Origin: Alviniconcha marisindica
Taxonomy: Eukaryota > Mollusca > Gastropoda > Provannidae
Length of the DNA: 64,000 nt
Direction: 5' to 3'
Assembly (NCBI GenBank): GCA_018857735.1
Contig: JABMCL010000134.1
Coordinates: 222,300 to 286,299, forward strand
Below are positions 26,692 to 37,935 of the stretch, piece by piece. Under the pieces are notes generated by a model that saw only the letters and a program-made list of their open reading frames with translations, ran no database searches and was not told the origin of the DNA. Position 1 is the stretch's first letter. Every line of letters begins with the position of its first letter. The position numbers were made by a program, and so were the translations under genes.

Positions 26692-27656
26692 TATGTTCAC
26701 ACTGTCAGCAAGTGGACACATATACATGTTTGGCATGATAATTACACATCTAGGGGCACACTAATTGCTTTTACCACCTTTCGAGGGCAGTTTTTGTAAG
26801 GTTTTGGGCCACAAGAAAGTTTGCTGAAGAGTTGAAGTATGGTATCCTTTCATTTGCTCAATGGACTTGCTTTGTAACTGGGTAGATTTAGTGCGAGTAA
26901 GTAACTTGGCATTTTATGACTAGTTAGCAATTGCGGTTATATCAGGGCGAAGATTTAATGCAAAGCGGTCCACGATGGACATGGACTAGGAGTAGGAGTA
27001 GGACCAAAACCATAAGTGGATGAGAAGATGGAGTTCATAAGTAACAGTAGACATGTTTTAACATGGTACCACGATGGCTGGCACTGATTTTATGATTATA
27101 TATGAATTACCGCAATAAACAGCTTAATCTTGAATTGCAAAATTGGAATTTGCTCAGTTCCACTTCCAGAATTGAGCAGCTCAGTAAGTCAGTGTGGGAA
27201 TTCCTAAATATAGCAGCAATCGTGAATCAACTGATGACACCAAAGTGTGCCATGTCCCTAACAATCAGCTTTTCGGGCTAGTTCAGTGTTCAGTACATTC
27301 TTTCTGTTATCACAAAGTTGGGTTTATGTCACCTGGCTATTTGTCACAGGAACAGAAGTAAGCGTGCTGATCCAAAGCATGTCCACACGGGGAAGCAAAA
27401 AAAGAGGGTGGTGTTTAGAGTGAGAGCAAGGCAGCAATGTGTGAGGCCTGTGCAAGTTTCGGAATAGGAAAATAAACATGGTTACCTCCCTTGTGTGAGA
27501 AGCCAGGTGATGGTAGACCAAAAGACATGAAAAAATATATGGTAAAACAATTGTTAAATGGAGCCCAGAAATAGTCCACAGTATGTATGAACTTATGAAG
27601 ATTTGAAACTAGCAAAACTGGTGAAAAGCTGAGCGACTGGCCAAGCCGGCTTCAGG
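26692..27656. other. Unique DNA between ORF and foldback element
   Basis: Non-coding. A stretch near 27145-27220 (GGAATTTGCTCAGTTCCACT) is a diverged echo of the ORF's 3' UTR at about 26520-26580, which suggests an old local duplication. Nothing else is seen. Confidence 0.4.
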
Positions 27657-27784
27657 TAAGAATCAAGAATTTATTATAAATTATTTGTCCTCAGTAAACA
27701 CGGAAAATTTGAATTACAGCCATGAGCAAAATGAACAAACAAAAATAATAAATAGTGTAGGCCTAGTGCATTAACTTCATTACA

Positions 27785-27831
27785 CATTCGCTCAGTCACA
27801 CACACATGTACACACACACACATACACACAT

Positions 27832-27873
<42 letters not shown>

Positions 27874-28122
27874 TAAAATGTGCGTCAGTTTAGACATGTA
27901 TATATATTAAAGATACAACTGTCAAGAACAAGACACATGCACCCCCTTACAAGTTACATAGATCTATCCTTCTCTCACTTACACACCCATATAGCACACC
28001 CCCCACCCCCACCCACCCTACACAAACACACATAACCTGCATGTATGCATTCTGCTTATTAAAATTTAATAATGTACATATATGTATCAAATACAGGCAC
28101 AGATTAAGAATACAACTGTTAC

Positions 28123-28185
<63 letters not shown>

Positions 28186-28720
28186 TGTATACATTCTGTT
28201 TATTTTAAAATGTACAATAAATTCAGGCTCTGATTAAGGGTGCAACTATTAAAATAAATGCACACACAGACATGTGCACCCCCCCCCCCCCCCCCCAACC
28301 ACCATACACACACACACAAAACAGCCTCCCAGCTAAATACAAAATCATAAACTCACGCAGGTCATACTAAAAATGCATGCCTAAATATAACATGAGCAAA
28401 CAAAACCTCAGCAACTCTGAAACTAGTAACACTAAATTTTTATGTGCTCATAAAACTACATTACCTAATTAGGCATTTAGCTCGCCATCATAATTTCCAA
28501 TTGCAAGTCAGCATGTGCACACATACATTCCTCAGTACACCCTCACATGTCCACCCACTCACACACACACGCACGCACATGCACACACTCAAATATGTAC
28601 ACACACGCACGTGCACACACATACATGCTCAAACATGCACACACGCACATACACACATGCTCAAACATGTACACATGTAGACACGCACATGCACACACAC
28701 ATGCTCAAACATGTACAGGG

Positions 28721-28781
<61 letters not shown>

Positions 28782-28830
28782 TGCATGCTCAAACATGTAC
28801 ATATATAATACATGCACCCACCCTCTGTAT

Positions 28831-28895
<65 letters not shown>
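27785..28895. repeat. (CA)n microsatellite cluster
   Basis: CA tracts lie at about 27785-27870, 28124-28181, 28720-28778 and 28831-28893, with compound CATGCTCAAACATG spacers between 28560 and 28800 and a C run at 28279-28296. All lie within the left half of the foldback-like element. Confidence 0.9.
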
Positions 28896-28896
<1 letters not shown>

Positions 28897-29084
28897 GTAG
28901 CAGGCTATGCACATGCCACTCTCACAAATGTACATGTATGTATGTGTGTGCACACTGTCCAAATCAGGTCATTGACTCTAACAGAGCGGTTTTAAGTTCT
29001 CCAGTCATTGAACTGTCTGACTGTAGTTGGCAGGAAGGGGTTTTGCAGGCTGTTTGTCCTTGCCTTGATACAATGATAGACATG

Positions 29085-29283
29085 TGTCAGATCCTTGCCT
29101 TGATAGACAGGTGTCAGATCCTTGCCTTGTTAGACAGGTGTCAGATCCTTGCCTTGATAGACAGATGTCAGATCCTTGCCTTGATAGACAGGCGTCAGAT
29201 CCGTGCCTTGATAGACAGGTGTTGGATCCTTGCCTTGATAGACAGGTGTCGGATCCTTGCCTTGACAGACAGGTGTTGGATAA
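29085..29283. repeat. 27-bp minisatellite, locus 1
   Basis: About seven to eight units of GATCCTTGCCTTGATAGACA plus GGTGTCA (27 bp, nine codons). The same unit forms the array at 32832-33051. Point differences between units are few. Confidence 0.93.
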
Positions 29284-29584
29284 AGAAAATTAAAAAAGAA
29301 AGAGAGAGAATACAAATAGACAAAAGTATAAAGGCAGGTCGACAGGCATATATTCACACTAACCGCACAGGTAAACAGCTGCTGCATTCACAATAAACAC
29401 ACACAGAAACAGGCGCAACTCATAATAGTTGTAGCAACAACCAAGTATTACACATAAATGCAGCACTGAGGACCCTGCTGCCTCACTGTAACTAATGATA
29501 CAGTTTGATCAATCAATTCGCATCTCAAGTATGATTTATTAACTAAGACTACATTTAAAATCATATCTTTATTTGTAAAATTAG

Positions 29585-29696
<112 letters not shown>

Positions 29697-30433
29697 GTTA
29701 GACTCAAGTTATGAGTCTTTTGAATGTGATCCTAAGCTGCTTGATTAGTGATTCCTTCAAAGACAGTGAGCACAGCTACTCAAAGAAGAGTGGGAAATGT
29801 TCAGCTTACAATAAGTGACATAAATAATCACACATGACTACCAGCATTGACAAATTAATTCATAAAATTAATTCATCAACAGCCAACCTAATCTGCATTT
29901 TAACAAATGGCATTGCCTATCAATTTGTCTATATATATACATTCTCATGAAGGATGAATATGTAGACTGTACAATGTCAGAGAACACTGCTACTCTACTA
30001 GATGAACCTTCAGTTCTTGTCCCATTTATTTTGAAATTATGTAATGTATGGCAATATTCTGCTGCTTCTGCATTTAATTTTGTGAGTTACAAGCCAGGGA
30101 CATGAACTGTTTACTAGAAGTACCACTACAAGTACCCCGACACTGAAATAGTTTGCAATACATTTCTCATTATGACTGATCCAATTAACCATCTGAACAA
30201 AGTGAGTGGAAGAAGATTTTTTCTCATAACACTGAGCCAGAGAGAGGGAGAGAGGAGGGAGTTGAGGAGGAAAGGGAGATTGGTACAATTTGCAGTTTCT
30301 TCACCTTCACATTATTATAGACTTGTAAAGATGTATATTAACACTTTGAATATATGGACTACTTATGATAAAAGTTTGATTCAGTTAGTAAGGTTAATAA
30401 TAAAGATATAAAATGGGTGTGCAGTGATTTAAC

Positions 30434-30483
30434 AACACACACACACACACACACACAACACACACACACACACCACACACACA

Positions 30484-30523
<40 letters not shown>
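30434..30523. repeat. (CA)n microsatellite
   Basis: An interrupted CA tract with ACCACAC breaks. The flanking sequence at 29700-30430 and 30524-30880 shows no gene. Confidence 0.95.
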
Positions 30524-30526
<3 letters not shown>

Positions 30527-31340
30527 TAAGTGAAGTAAAGACAATGAAGAGATTGAGGCAAGAGGTTTAAAAATAGTTTTTGAGCAGGTGTTTTTTGAGG
30601 ACAGTTTTAAAAGAGGAAGCAAAATCAGTTCAAGTCAGTCTCTTTACTTGCTTAATTTAACAAAACTGTTCATAAATGGTAATCAAAATCAAGTAGACAT
30701 TTAATGATTTATTCACAGTTACTTGTCAGTTAGTGTTATTTTCTCTCAGAACACAGAAGCACACATATGAATGAAACTGAATATATCATGAACAAAATGT
30801 CAAACCACAAAACTACATCAATCACTGTGTGAGCACTGCATTTTGTGAATTGCATTTTTTCTCTTTTTAAAGCACTATCATGCATGCAGCTTGTGTGTGC
30901 GTGCGGGTATGTGTGTTGTTTTAATTGTTGTACTCATAATCTGTGGCTGTATTTATTTGTACATTAATTTTTAAAATGAGAAAATGCATACATGTATACC
31001 AGTTGTGTGCATATATGTGTGTGGGAGGGTGTGGGGTGGGTTGGGGAGGTGTTATGTGGGTGTATAAGCAAGAGAGGTGTGCGCGTGTGTCTTAATAGCT
31101 GTATTTTTAATCTGTGTCTAAACTGACTTGCATATTTTAGCAGTGTTTTATATATATATATATAATATATATAGTAATACTAATAGTGTGTGTGTGTTCA
31201 ATGGTTAATGCACTAGGCCTACACTATAATTTTTTTGTTTTGTTATAATGTATGTTTTTTTAATTTTTTTGCTTGTGGCCATAATTTGAATTTCCTGTGT
31301 TTACAGAGGACAAATGAATATTCTTGATTCTTAAAAAGCA

Positions 31341-31341
<1 letters not shown>

Positions 31342-31399
<58 letters not shown>
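31342..31399. repeat. (TA)n microsatellite
   Basis: A pure TA tract of about 58 bp just outside the foldback-like element. Confidence 0.95.
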
Positions 31400-31400
<1 letters not shown>

Positions 31401-31542
31401 ACTGTATATTGCTGTAATGTATACTGTTATGATTCAGACCTCTTTAAATATAAAGAAATTTTGATAATTTGACTAGAAAAAAATGAGAAAAAAATGAAGT
31501 GAGAAGCCAAAAGGTAAATCTCAGGCCACATTCCTTACAGTT

Positions 31543-32024
31543 TTGATTGATTGATTGATTGATTGATGATCACTTATATAGCGCTATTCTCCGCTCTCTT
31601 GAGCAGACTCACTGCGCTTGCATGTTCTACATGAGTGACAAGCTTTTTATAGCGTGTTTTTTGAATATCCACCGAAGTGTACTTACAGCGCTGGCATGGC
31701 TGGTGCCACATGAAACTGCACCCATCTCAGCGCAAGTTCTGTGTACACCATACAACCATGCACCATGTCACTTTATGCAAAGCCACATACGTAAGGTGTA
31801 TGCGTGTTTAGCTGTAACCTGCCACCTGCACCTTTGGCAGAATAACCGGGATCTTTTACATGCTACTGCGGTAACACGGGGTGGAACGGATACCAAAATT
31901 AGAGTCGGCACAGAAAGTCGACCCTGGAGAAGAAAATTCTCCCGCCACACCTGCAGGGATTTGAACCCGCGACCTTTCAGTCACGAGTCCGGCGCTCTAA
32001 CTACTGAGCTATCCCCGCCCCCCC
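31543..32024 (-). mobile_element. tRNA-derived SINE, full-length copy (copy 1)
   Basis: Read on the minus strand, the head is tRNA-like. It has an A box TAGCTCAGTAG (32001-32011) and a B box GGTTCAAATCC (31957-31967), correctly spaced for an internal RNA polymerase III promoter. A ~380-bp body follows, with landmarks GTGTTACCGCAGTAGCA, GTGGCTTTGCATAAAGTGAC, TTTCATGTGGCACCAGCCAT and CGCTATAAAAAGC, ending in a (CAAT)n tail (31543-31566). CCTTACA on both sides may be a short target duplication. Two further copies of the body lie at 45632-46212 and 47908-48220, which shows a dispersed family. No ORF in it is meaningful. Confidence 0.88.
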
Positions 32025-32831
32025 CTTACACTAAGTTAGTAAGTAGCAGTGGGTGTAACATCAAAAGCTATATTCTGAACTACTCCAGGGTTTTTAAACA
32101 GAAAAAGTAATTAAATGTGTGCTTGTCAGTGGAAAGCAAATGTCATCAACACCACTGTCTCACTCAAACTTATATTTACAATTTGCCATATAAAGGCACA
32201 AACACACTCAAACACAGTTGGCATACATGCACAACAGGAGACTTTGGTCGGGATTTACAAATTAAAAATTACAAAATAAATTAAAGGCACACTGCTGATA
32301 AGGTTAGCACTAGGATTAGGCTGCCTGTCTGTAGCGTAGAAACAGTAATGATAGCACATATGCTTGGCTGGTGATTTTGTAGTAAATTCTCTTTAAATAT
32401 ACACCCCCACCCTAGTTTTTAAAAGCATCTGGATACTGAAAGAATTCTGTCCAAAATAAAGTAAATAAAATAGTTTAAAAAAACAAAGCTGTGCGGATTA
32501 TAGTGGCAAACATGCTGTCACTTTTTTTACCAGTTTCGCTGAGCGGCGACCACCAAACTTTCCGCAGTTTCTTGTTGGCAGTTAATCAGTTCAACTTTAA
32601 TTCACATCCCTCCACCTCCTTTCCTTTGTAGTTCAAACAGCACACACAGTAGCCTTCCCCATGTTAGTTATTTTTTAGTATTGCGGTTGATCGAAACTAT
32701 CTTCGCTCAGGCAACAGCCAGTAGGCGGTGGATAGCAGACTACCCATAGCCACCAGAACGTCCCAGTCAACAAACTTCCACCTTACGCAGGGGCAGAGCA
32801 CTCTAAAATGTCCTCTCATGGTAATGGTCTA
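32025..32831. other. Unique non-coding stretch
   Basis: No gene or repeat is recognised. A short ATG-initiated hydrophobic frame at 32513 has no donor and was not called. Confidence 0.4.
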
Positions 32832-33051
32832 CAGACAGGTGTCACATCCTTGCCTTGATAGACATGTGTTGGATCCTTGCCTTGATAGACAGGTGTCAGA
32901 TCCTTGCCTTGATAGACAGGTGTCAGATCCTTGCCTTGATAGACAGGTGTTGGATCCTTGCCTTGATAGACAGGTGTCGGATCCTTGCCTTGATAGACAG
33001 GTGTCAGATCCTTGCCTTGATAGACGGGTGTCGGATCCTTGCCTTGATAGC
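32832..33051. repeat. 27-bp minisatellite, locus 2
   Basis: About eight units of the same 27-bp repeat as 29085-29283. It directly adjoins the C-terminal edge of a minus-strand RT fragment, just after its DPLQFA motif, so array and RT join within a few bases. Confidence 0.93.
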
Positions 33052-33655
33052 ATTTGGTGAGGCAAACTGCAGAGGGTCCTGGTGGGCTGCTGTGTGGAGT
33101 CGCAGTTCCTTCAGCACGATCCTCTCTGTGCACTTGAATGGGACAGAAGTCAGTGACGCTGGCCTGCAGTCATTCAGCCAGCGGGGGGATCTCTTCTTGG
33201 GGACCAGGATGACAGTGGAGGTCTTCCAGATGCATGGTATGCCCCCCTCCAGAGGTGAGGCGTAGACAAGCCAGTTGCTGCACAGCTTGAGGGTTTTCCC
33301 ACTGGCGTTGTCCGGACTGGAGACGCTCCTGAAGTTGATGTGGCGGAAGGCGTGGTGCATGTTGTCCTCGCTGATGATGACGGGCTCTGCCGGCAGCATC
33401 CGTACTCTTGCCATTGGTCGCTTCTGCTCAGCGACGAAGTCCCGCTGGTCAAATCGACCGCAGAAGGCACTGAGCTCATCAGCCAAAAGTTGCTCATTGT
33501 CCGTCATGGGACCCTTCTTCCTGTGCTTGTAGCCTCTGATGACTGCAGTGCTCTTCCAGTACTGACTGGTAACCAGTGAAGAGCTCACAGAAGAGGTCGC
33601 TGCAAAGTTCAGCTGGAGCTTCTTCTGTAAAATGACTGCGTTCTTGATCATCATA
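33052..33655 (-). pseudogene. Non-LTR retrotransposon RT fragment
   Basis: The minus-strand frame is open for about 200 codons and contains RT motifs: PDNASGKTLKLCSNWL, IPCIWKTSTVILVPKKRSPR, NDCRPASLTSVPFKCTERIV and LHTAAHQDPLQFA. These correspond to the N-terminal half of the fingers/palm region of LINE RTs of the Rex1/CR1-like type. The catalytic YADD region is absent because the coding sequence is cut off at the 27-bp array. This is a truncated element with no intact function. Confidence 0.8.
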
Positions 33656-33939
33656 TTGAAGATTATGTCATTGTTACTAGTGTTAGATGTGCAGCAGTAA
33701 AAAAGAACAACAATAAAAACTTACAAACAAACATTGAATTTTGAGATTTTCCACCAGCTTTTGGTATCTCTGTGAACTTTGATTGCATTATATATATTTA
33801 ATTTGATTGTAATTTTGTTTGTATTGCAGTGTTTGCATAGTTCTTTCAAGAACACTGATAAGGAACGAGTAATATCCACTTCAGCAAGTGCTACAAACTG
33901 CAAGTAGCGTGCATTCCTTGTAACAGCTGTACTCAGCTC

Positions 33940-34078
33940 ATGGCTTTATTTGTGCAGAGTCTGGGTGCCTTGGGTGGGATAAGCCGCTCTCTCTTTGTGC
34001 CCTTTCTCCGTAACCACCTTTGTGGTGAAGACATTGAGGTGGCTTCACAGATCCCCAAACTGTACCAGCGTGTCCATG
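33940..34078 (+). CDS. H-type lectin exon 1
   Basis: ATG at 33940 (CTCATGG) opens 46 codons plus one base, ending at the donor CATG|GTGAGT. It encodes the N-terminal hydrophobic segment and the first half of the coiled coil (QIPKLYQRVH). A TTTGTGCAG at 33949-33957 could alternatively be an acceptor in the same frame. A TATATATA tract at about 33789 may belong to the promoter. Confidence 0.7.
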
Positions 34079-37000
34079 GTGAGTTGTTTGGGTGTTGATG
34101 CAGGTGGCTGCTTGAAGCTGTAGCTTCAAAATGAGGGTCAAAGGGTCCAATTGTTTTGTTAGCCAAGTTTGGGAGACAACAATTTAACAAAGAACAAGTC
34201 ACTGTTGATGGTGAATATTCAGAATTTTTTGTTTTCATAATGATAATCATCATAATGCCAGCAGATTCAAAAGAAAAGAAAAACATGTTTCTCATGGACT
34301 TCCTAGGTCGACAATTACCCTTGTCATGTCTCTGCTAACACAGCAATTTTCACAGACCACTGCTGGTCACACTCAGGTTAGAAACAAGGGGAAATTTAGC
34401 AGACAATACGTTAATTACTGGCATGCATTTTTTTATTATTACGCTTGACTAAATTAATGTGTAATGGTGATGGTAGCAGTGATGTTCATGTTTGGTTGTT
34501 GGTGGTGCAGCTTTCTGCTTGCAAACAATGCTGAATGTGTGTGTGTGTGTGTGTGTGTGCGTTGTTGGACAGTATTCTGGAAATACCAGCGAAAGTTAGT
34601 TCTCCCTGGAATAAATAGATGTGTGTGTGTGTGTGCGTTGTTGGACATATTGTGGAAATACCAGCGAAAGTTAGTTCTCCCTGGAATAAATAGATGTGTG
34701 TGTGTGCGTTGTTGGACAGTATTGTGGAAATACCAGCGAAAGTTAGTTCTCCCTGGAATAAATAGATGTGTGTGTGTGTGCGTTGTTGGACAGTATTGTG
34801 GAAATACCAGTGAAAATTAGTTCTCCCTGGAACAAATAGATGTGTGTGTGTTGCGTTGTTGGACAGTATTGTGGAAATACCAGCGAAAGTTAGTTCTCCC
34901 TGGAATAAATAGATGTGTGTGTGTGTGCGTTGTTGGACAGTATTGTGGAAATACCAGCGAAAGTTAGTTCTCCCTGGAATAAATAGATGTGTGTGTGTGT
35001 GTGCGTTGTTGGACAGTATTGTGGAAATACCAGCGAAAGTTAGTTCTCCCTGGAATAAATAGATGTGTGTGTGTGTGTGCGTTGTTGGACAGTATTGTGG
35101 AAATACCAGCGAAAGTTAGTTCTCCCTGGAATAAATAGATGGTGTGTGTGTGTGCGTTGTTGGACAGTATTGTGGAAATACCAGCGAAAGTTAGTTCTCC
35201 CTGGAATAAATAGATGTGTGTGTGTGTGTGCGTTGTTGGAGTATTGTGGAAATACCAGCGAAAGTTAGTTCTCCCTGGAATAAATAGATGGTGTGTGGGG
35301 TGTGTGCGTTGTTGGACAGTATTGTGGAAATACCAGCGAAAGTTAGTTCTCCCTGGAATAATAGAGTGTGTGTGTGTGTGTGCGTTGTTGGACAGTATTG
35401 TGGAAATACCAGCGAAAGTTAGTTCTCCCTGGAATAAATAGATGTGTGTGGTGTGTGTGTGCGTTGTTGGACAGTATTGTGGAAATACCAGCGAAAGTTA
35501 GTTCTCCCTGGAATAAATAGATGTGTGTGTGTGGGCGTTGTTGGACAGTATTGTGGAAATACCAGCGAAAGTTAGTTCTCCCTGGAATAAATAGATGTGT
35601 GTGTGGTGCGTTGTTGGACAGTATTGTGGAAATACCAGCGAAAGTTAGTTCTCCCTGGAATAAATAGAGGTGTGTGTGTGTGTGTGTGTGTGCGTTGTTG
35701 GTCAGTATTGTGGAAATACCAGCGAAAGTTAGTTCTCCCTGGAATAAATAGATGTGTGTGTGTGCGTTGTTGGTCAGTATTGTGGAAATACCAGTGAAAG
35801 TTAGTTCTCCCTGGAATAAATAGATGTGAGTGTGTGCACCCACAGTGTATGGTGCACAGGGTTCCTTCTTTGAGGGTATGGGTGTGTCAGCACTGGTCCA
35901 TGATGTAGTAGTTATTATTTATTTAAGAACAAAATCATACCATTATAAGGAAACATCTCATCGCTGCTTGGGGGGGTGGGGGGGGGGGGGGGGGGAACTG
36001 CAAAAAAATGAAGAAAAGGAAGAAAGATACATGCAACATTTGTGCAAAATCATGTGGTAAGTATAATTTTCCATTTGATGTATGATTAAAATCCGGAATG
36101 TGTGTTCTTTCATTTGCAGAGTTGGAAACAAAAATTGGCCATATGAGACAAGGTAAGCTTACATTTTATGATATTAGGATTGGCCCCAGTGAAAGGGAGA
36201 GGGTGGATCTGGCTAAGTAACCTCATTCTGTTGTCCATCCTCACCAGACACTTGAATCTCTACTGCATGACTCATTCCCATGGCACCTCATCATCACCAC
36301 TCCACACCATTCCTGCAAAAACTACACTGGCTTCCTGTGTCAGTTCAATTCAAGATGCTATCTATGTGCTTGGAAAAGCCCATATGCGCTGTACCCTGTC
36401 TGTCAGAAGTTTCCCTAACCTTTCCTTTGAAATATCTGTAACCTTGCCTTTGAAACAGTTTCAATGCTTGTCTGATTGACAATGGCCCTCTCTCATCATT
36501 TCAAGGAAGATTGTCGAGTGCTTCCTCTTTCCACACCTCTCTCCTCCAAGCAATTGATGGTGTGATGTCCTTGGCTTTGGGCCCTCAGGAAGTGTCTGAA
36601 GCTCCTTGACACTTCAGATCGTCCGAGACGCAAGTTCCGTGTTCTGGTTGCTCTGCCTGCCAGTCATTTCCCATCACTCCAGCATGTCCAAAGCAGTACA
36701 TCCACTGGAATTTTCAAAGGTGGATGTCATCAATTGACACTCCAGTCCAGGCTTCCCATTCCACTCTTCACTTTTTGTAGCAAGCTCATTGACCGTGCAA
36801 GGATGATGGCTTGCGTGTTCTCCAAAGGTTGCTTTACGTCCACAGAGTCCATAAGGACTATGAGGCCCAGGAGCCCAGGATGGCCACCTCAGCTTTCACA
36901 CAGCTCCTGTGCTCTGATGGCATGTGTAGTCTGTCACCTCTTGAGAAAATCCAATGGAGAACATGGGTGATTGTTTCTATGTCCATTGTCAAGCTGGAGG

Positions 37001-37872
37001 TTGAGACCGTATAGGCTGTGCTGTCTTCATGGATGGCAGTCGCACCTTGCTTGACAGTGAAGCCCCACCCTGACTAGTCATTGGTGACTGAGCCATCAGT
37101 GCATACCATGAGATCTTGTGGTAATTGGCTGTTTTTTTGAATGAGAAGCTTGATCTCTGACTCAATTTTGCCTATGCCCATTCTTGACAGTGCTTTCCCA
37201 AGTTAACTGGCAGGAGTATTTCATAGAGACGCCGAAATTGGTTTAGGTACCTTTCCCACTCCTTGGTTTGCTTCAGCTCTGTCAGCTGGCATACTTGCAG
37301 TATTGAGTCCTCTGCTGGACCCATCCAAGACTTGCCCCATCCCAGTCTGTGTCCCTTTGCGTCTTTCATGGCTTTGTGGAGTGGGTTGTGGGATTTTTCT
37401 TCCGCACTGAAGTATGCTTTGACCTGCTTCACTTTGTCTGGTTTGCAATACAAAATGCATCGAGTATAAAGTTGCATTCATACTGTGTTTTCGTGCTATA
37501 AATGGTTCTGATCCTTCCTGCCTCTCACAACTGCTACATGTCTACACTCCATCGCATACGCTTTGCTCCTCTTCTGATTCTTTGCATACTCGAGATTCAA
37601 CAATACAAACACGAAATGCATGGCTTTACTTTGGACCTTACACTTGGAACTCACTTCCCCTTGATCTCAGGCACTGCTCAACTCTCATGTGTTAAGAAAT
37701 AAAGTTAGAAACTGTCCTCTTTTCACAGTACTTCTACCTCACCTCTTTCTGTGTATCTGGTGTTTGTGTGTGAACATGTACATACTGTATTTAGACCACC
37801 GCACCTCCCCCCCACTTCTAGTGTTTAATGTATGCAGATAGTATTACTATGACTGACTGTGCATATGATGCA

Positions 37873-37935
<63 letters not shown>

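Noticed and set aside
31950..32024. A functional tRNA gene
   Set aside because: A and B boxes are present but the sequence is the head of a ~480-bp SINE; cloverleaf pairing of the acceptor stem is poor.
31768..32110. Protein-coding ORF over the SINE
   Set aside because: The same sequence recurs at two other sites as a tRNA-headed SINE and the frame is not conserved between copies.
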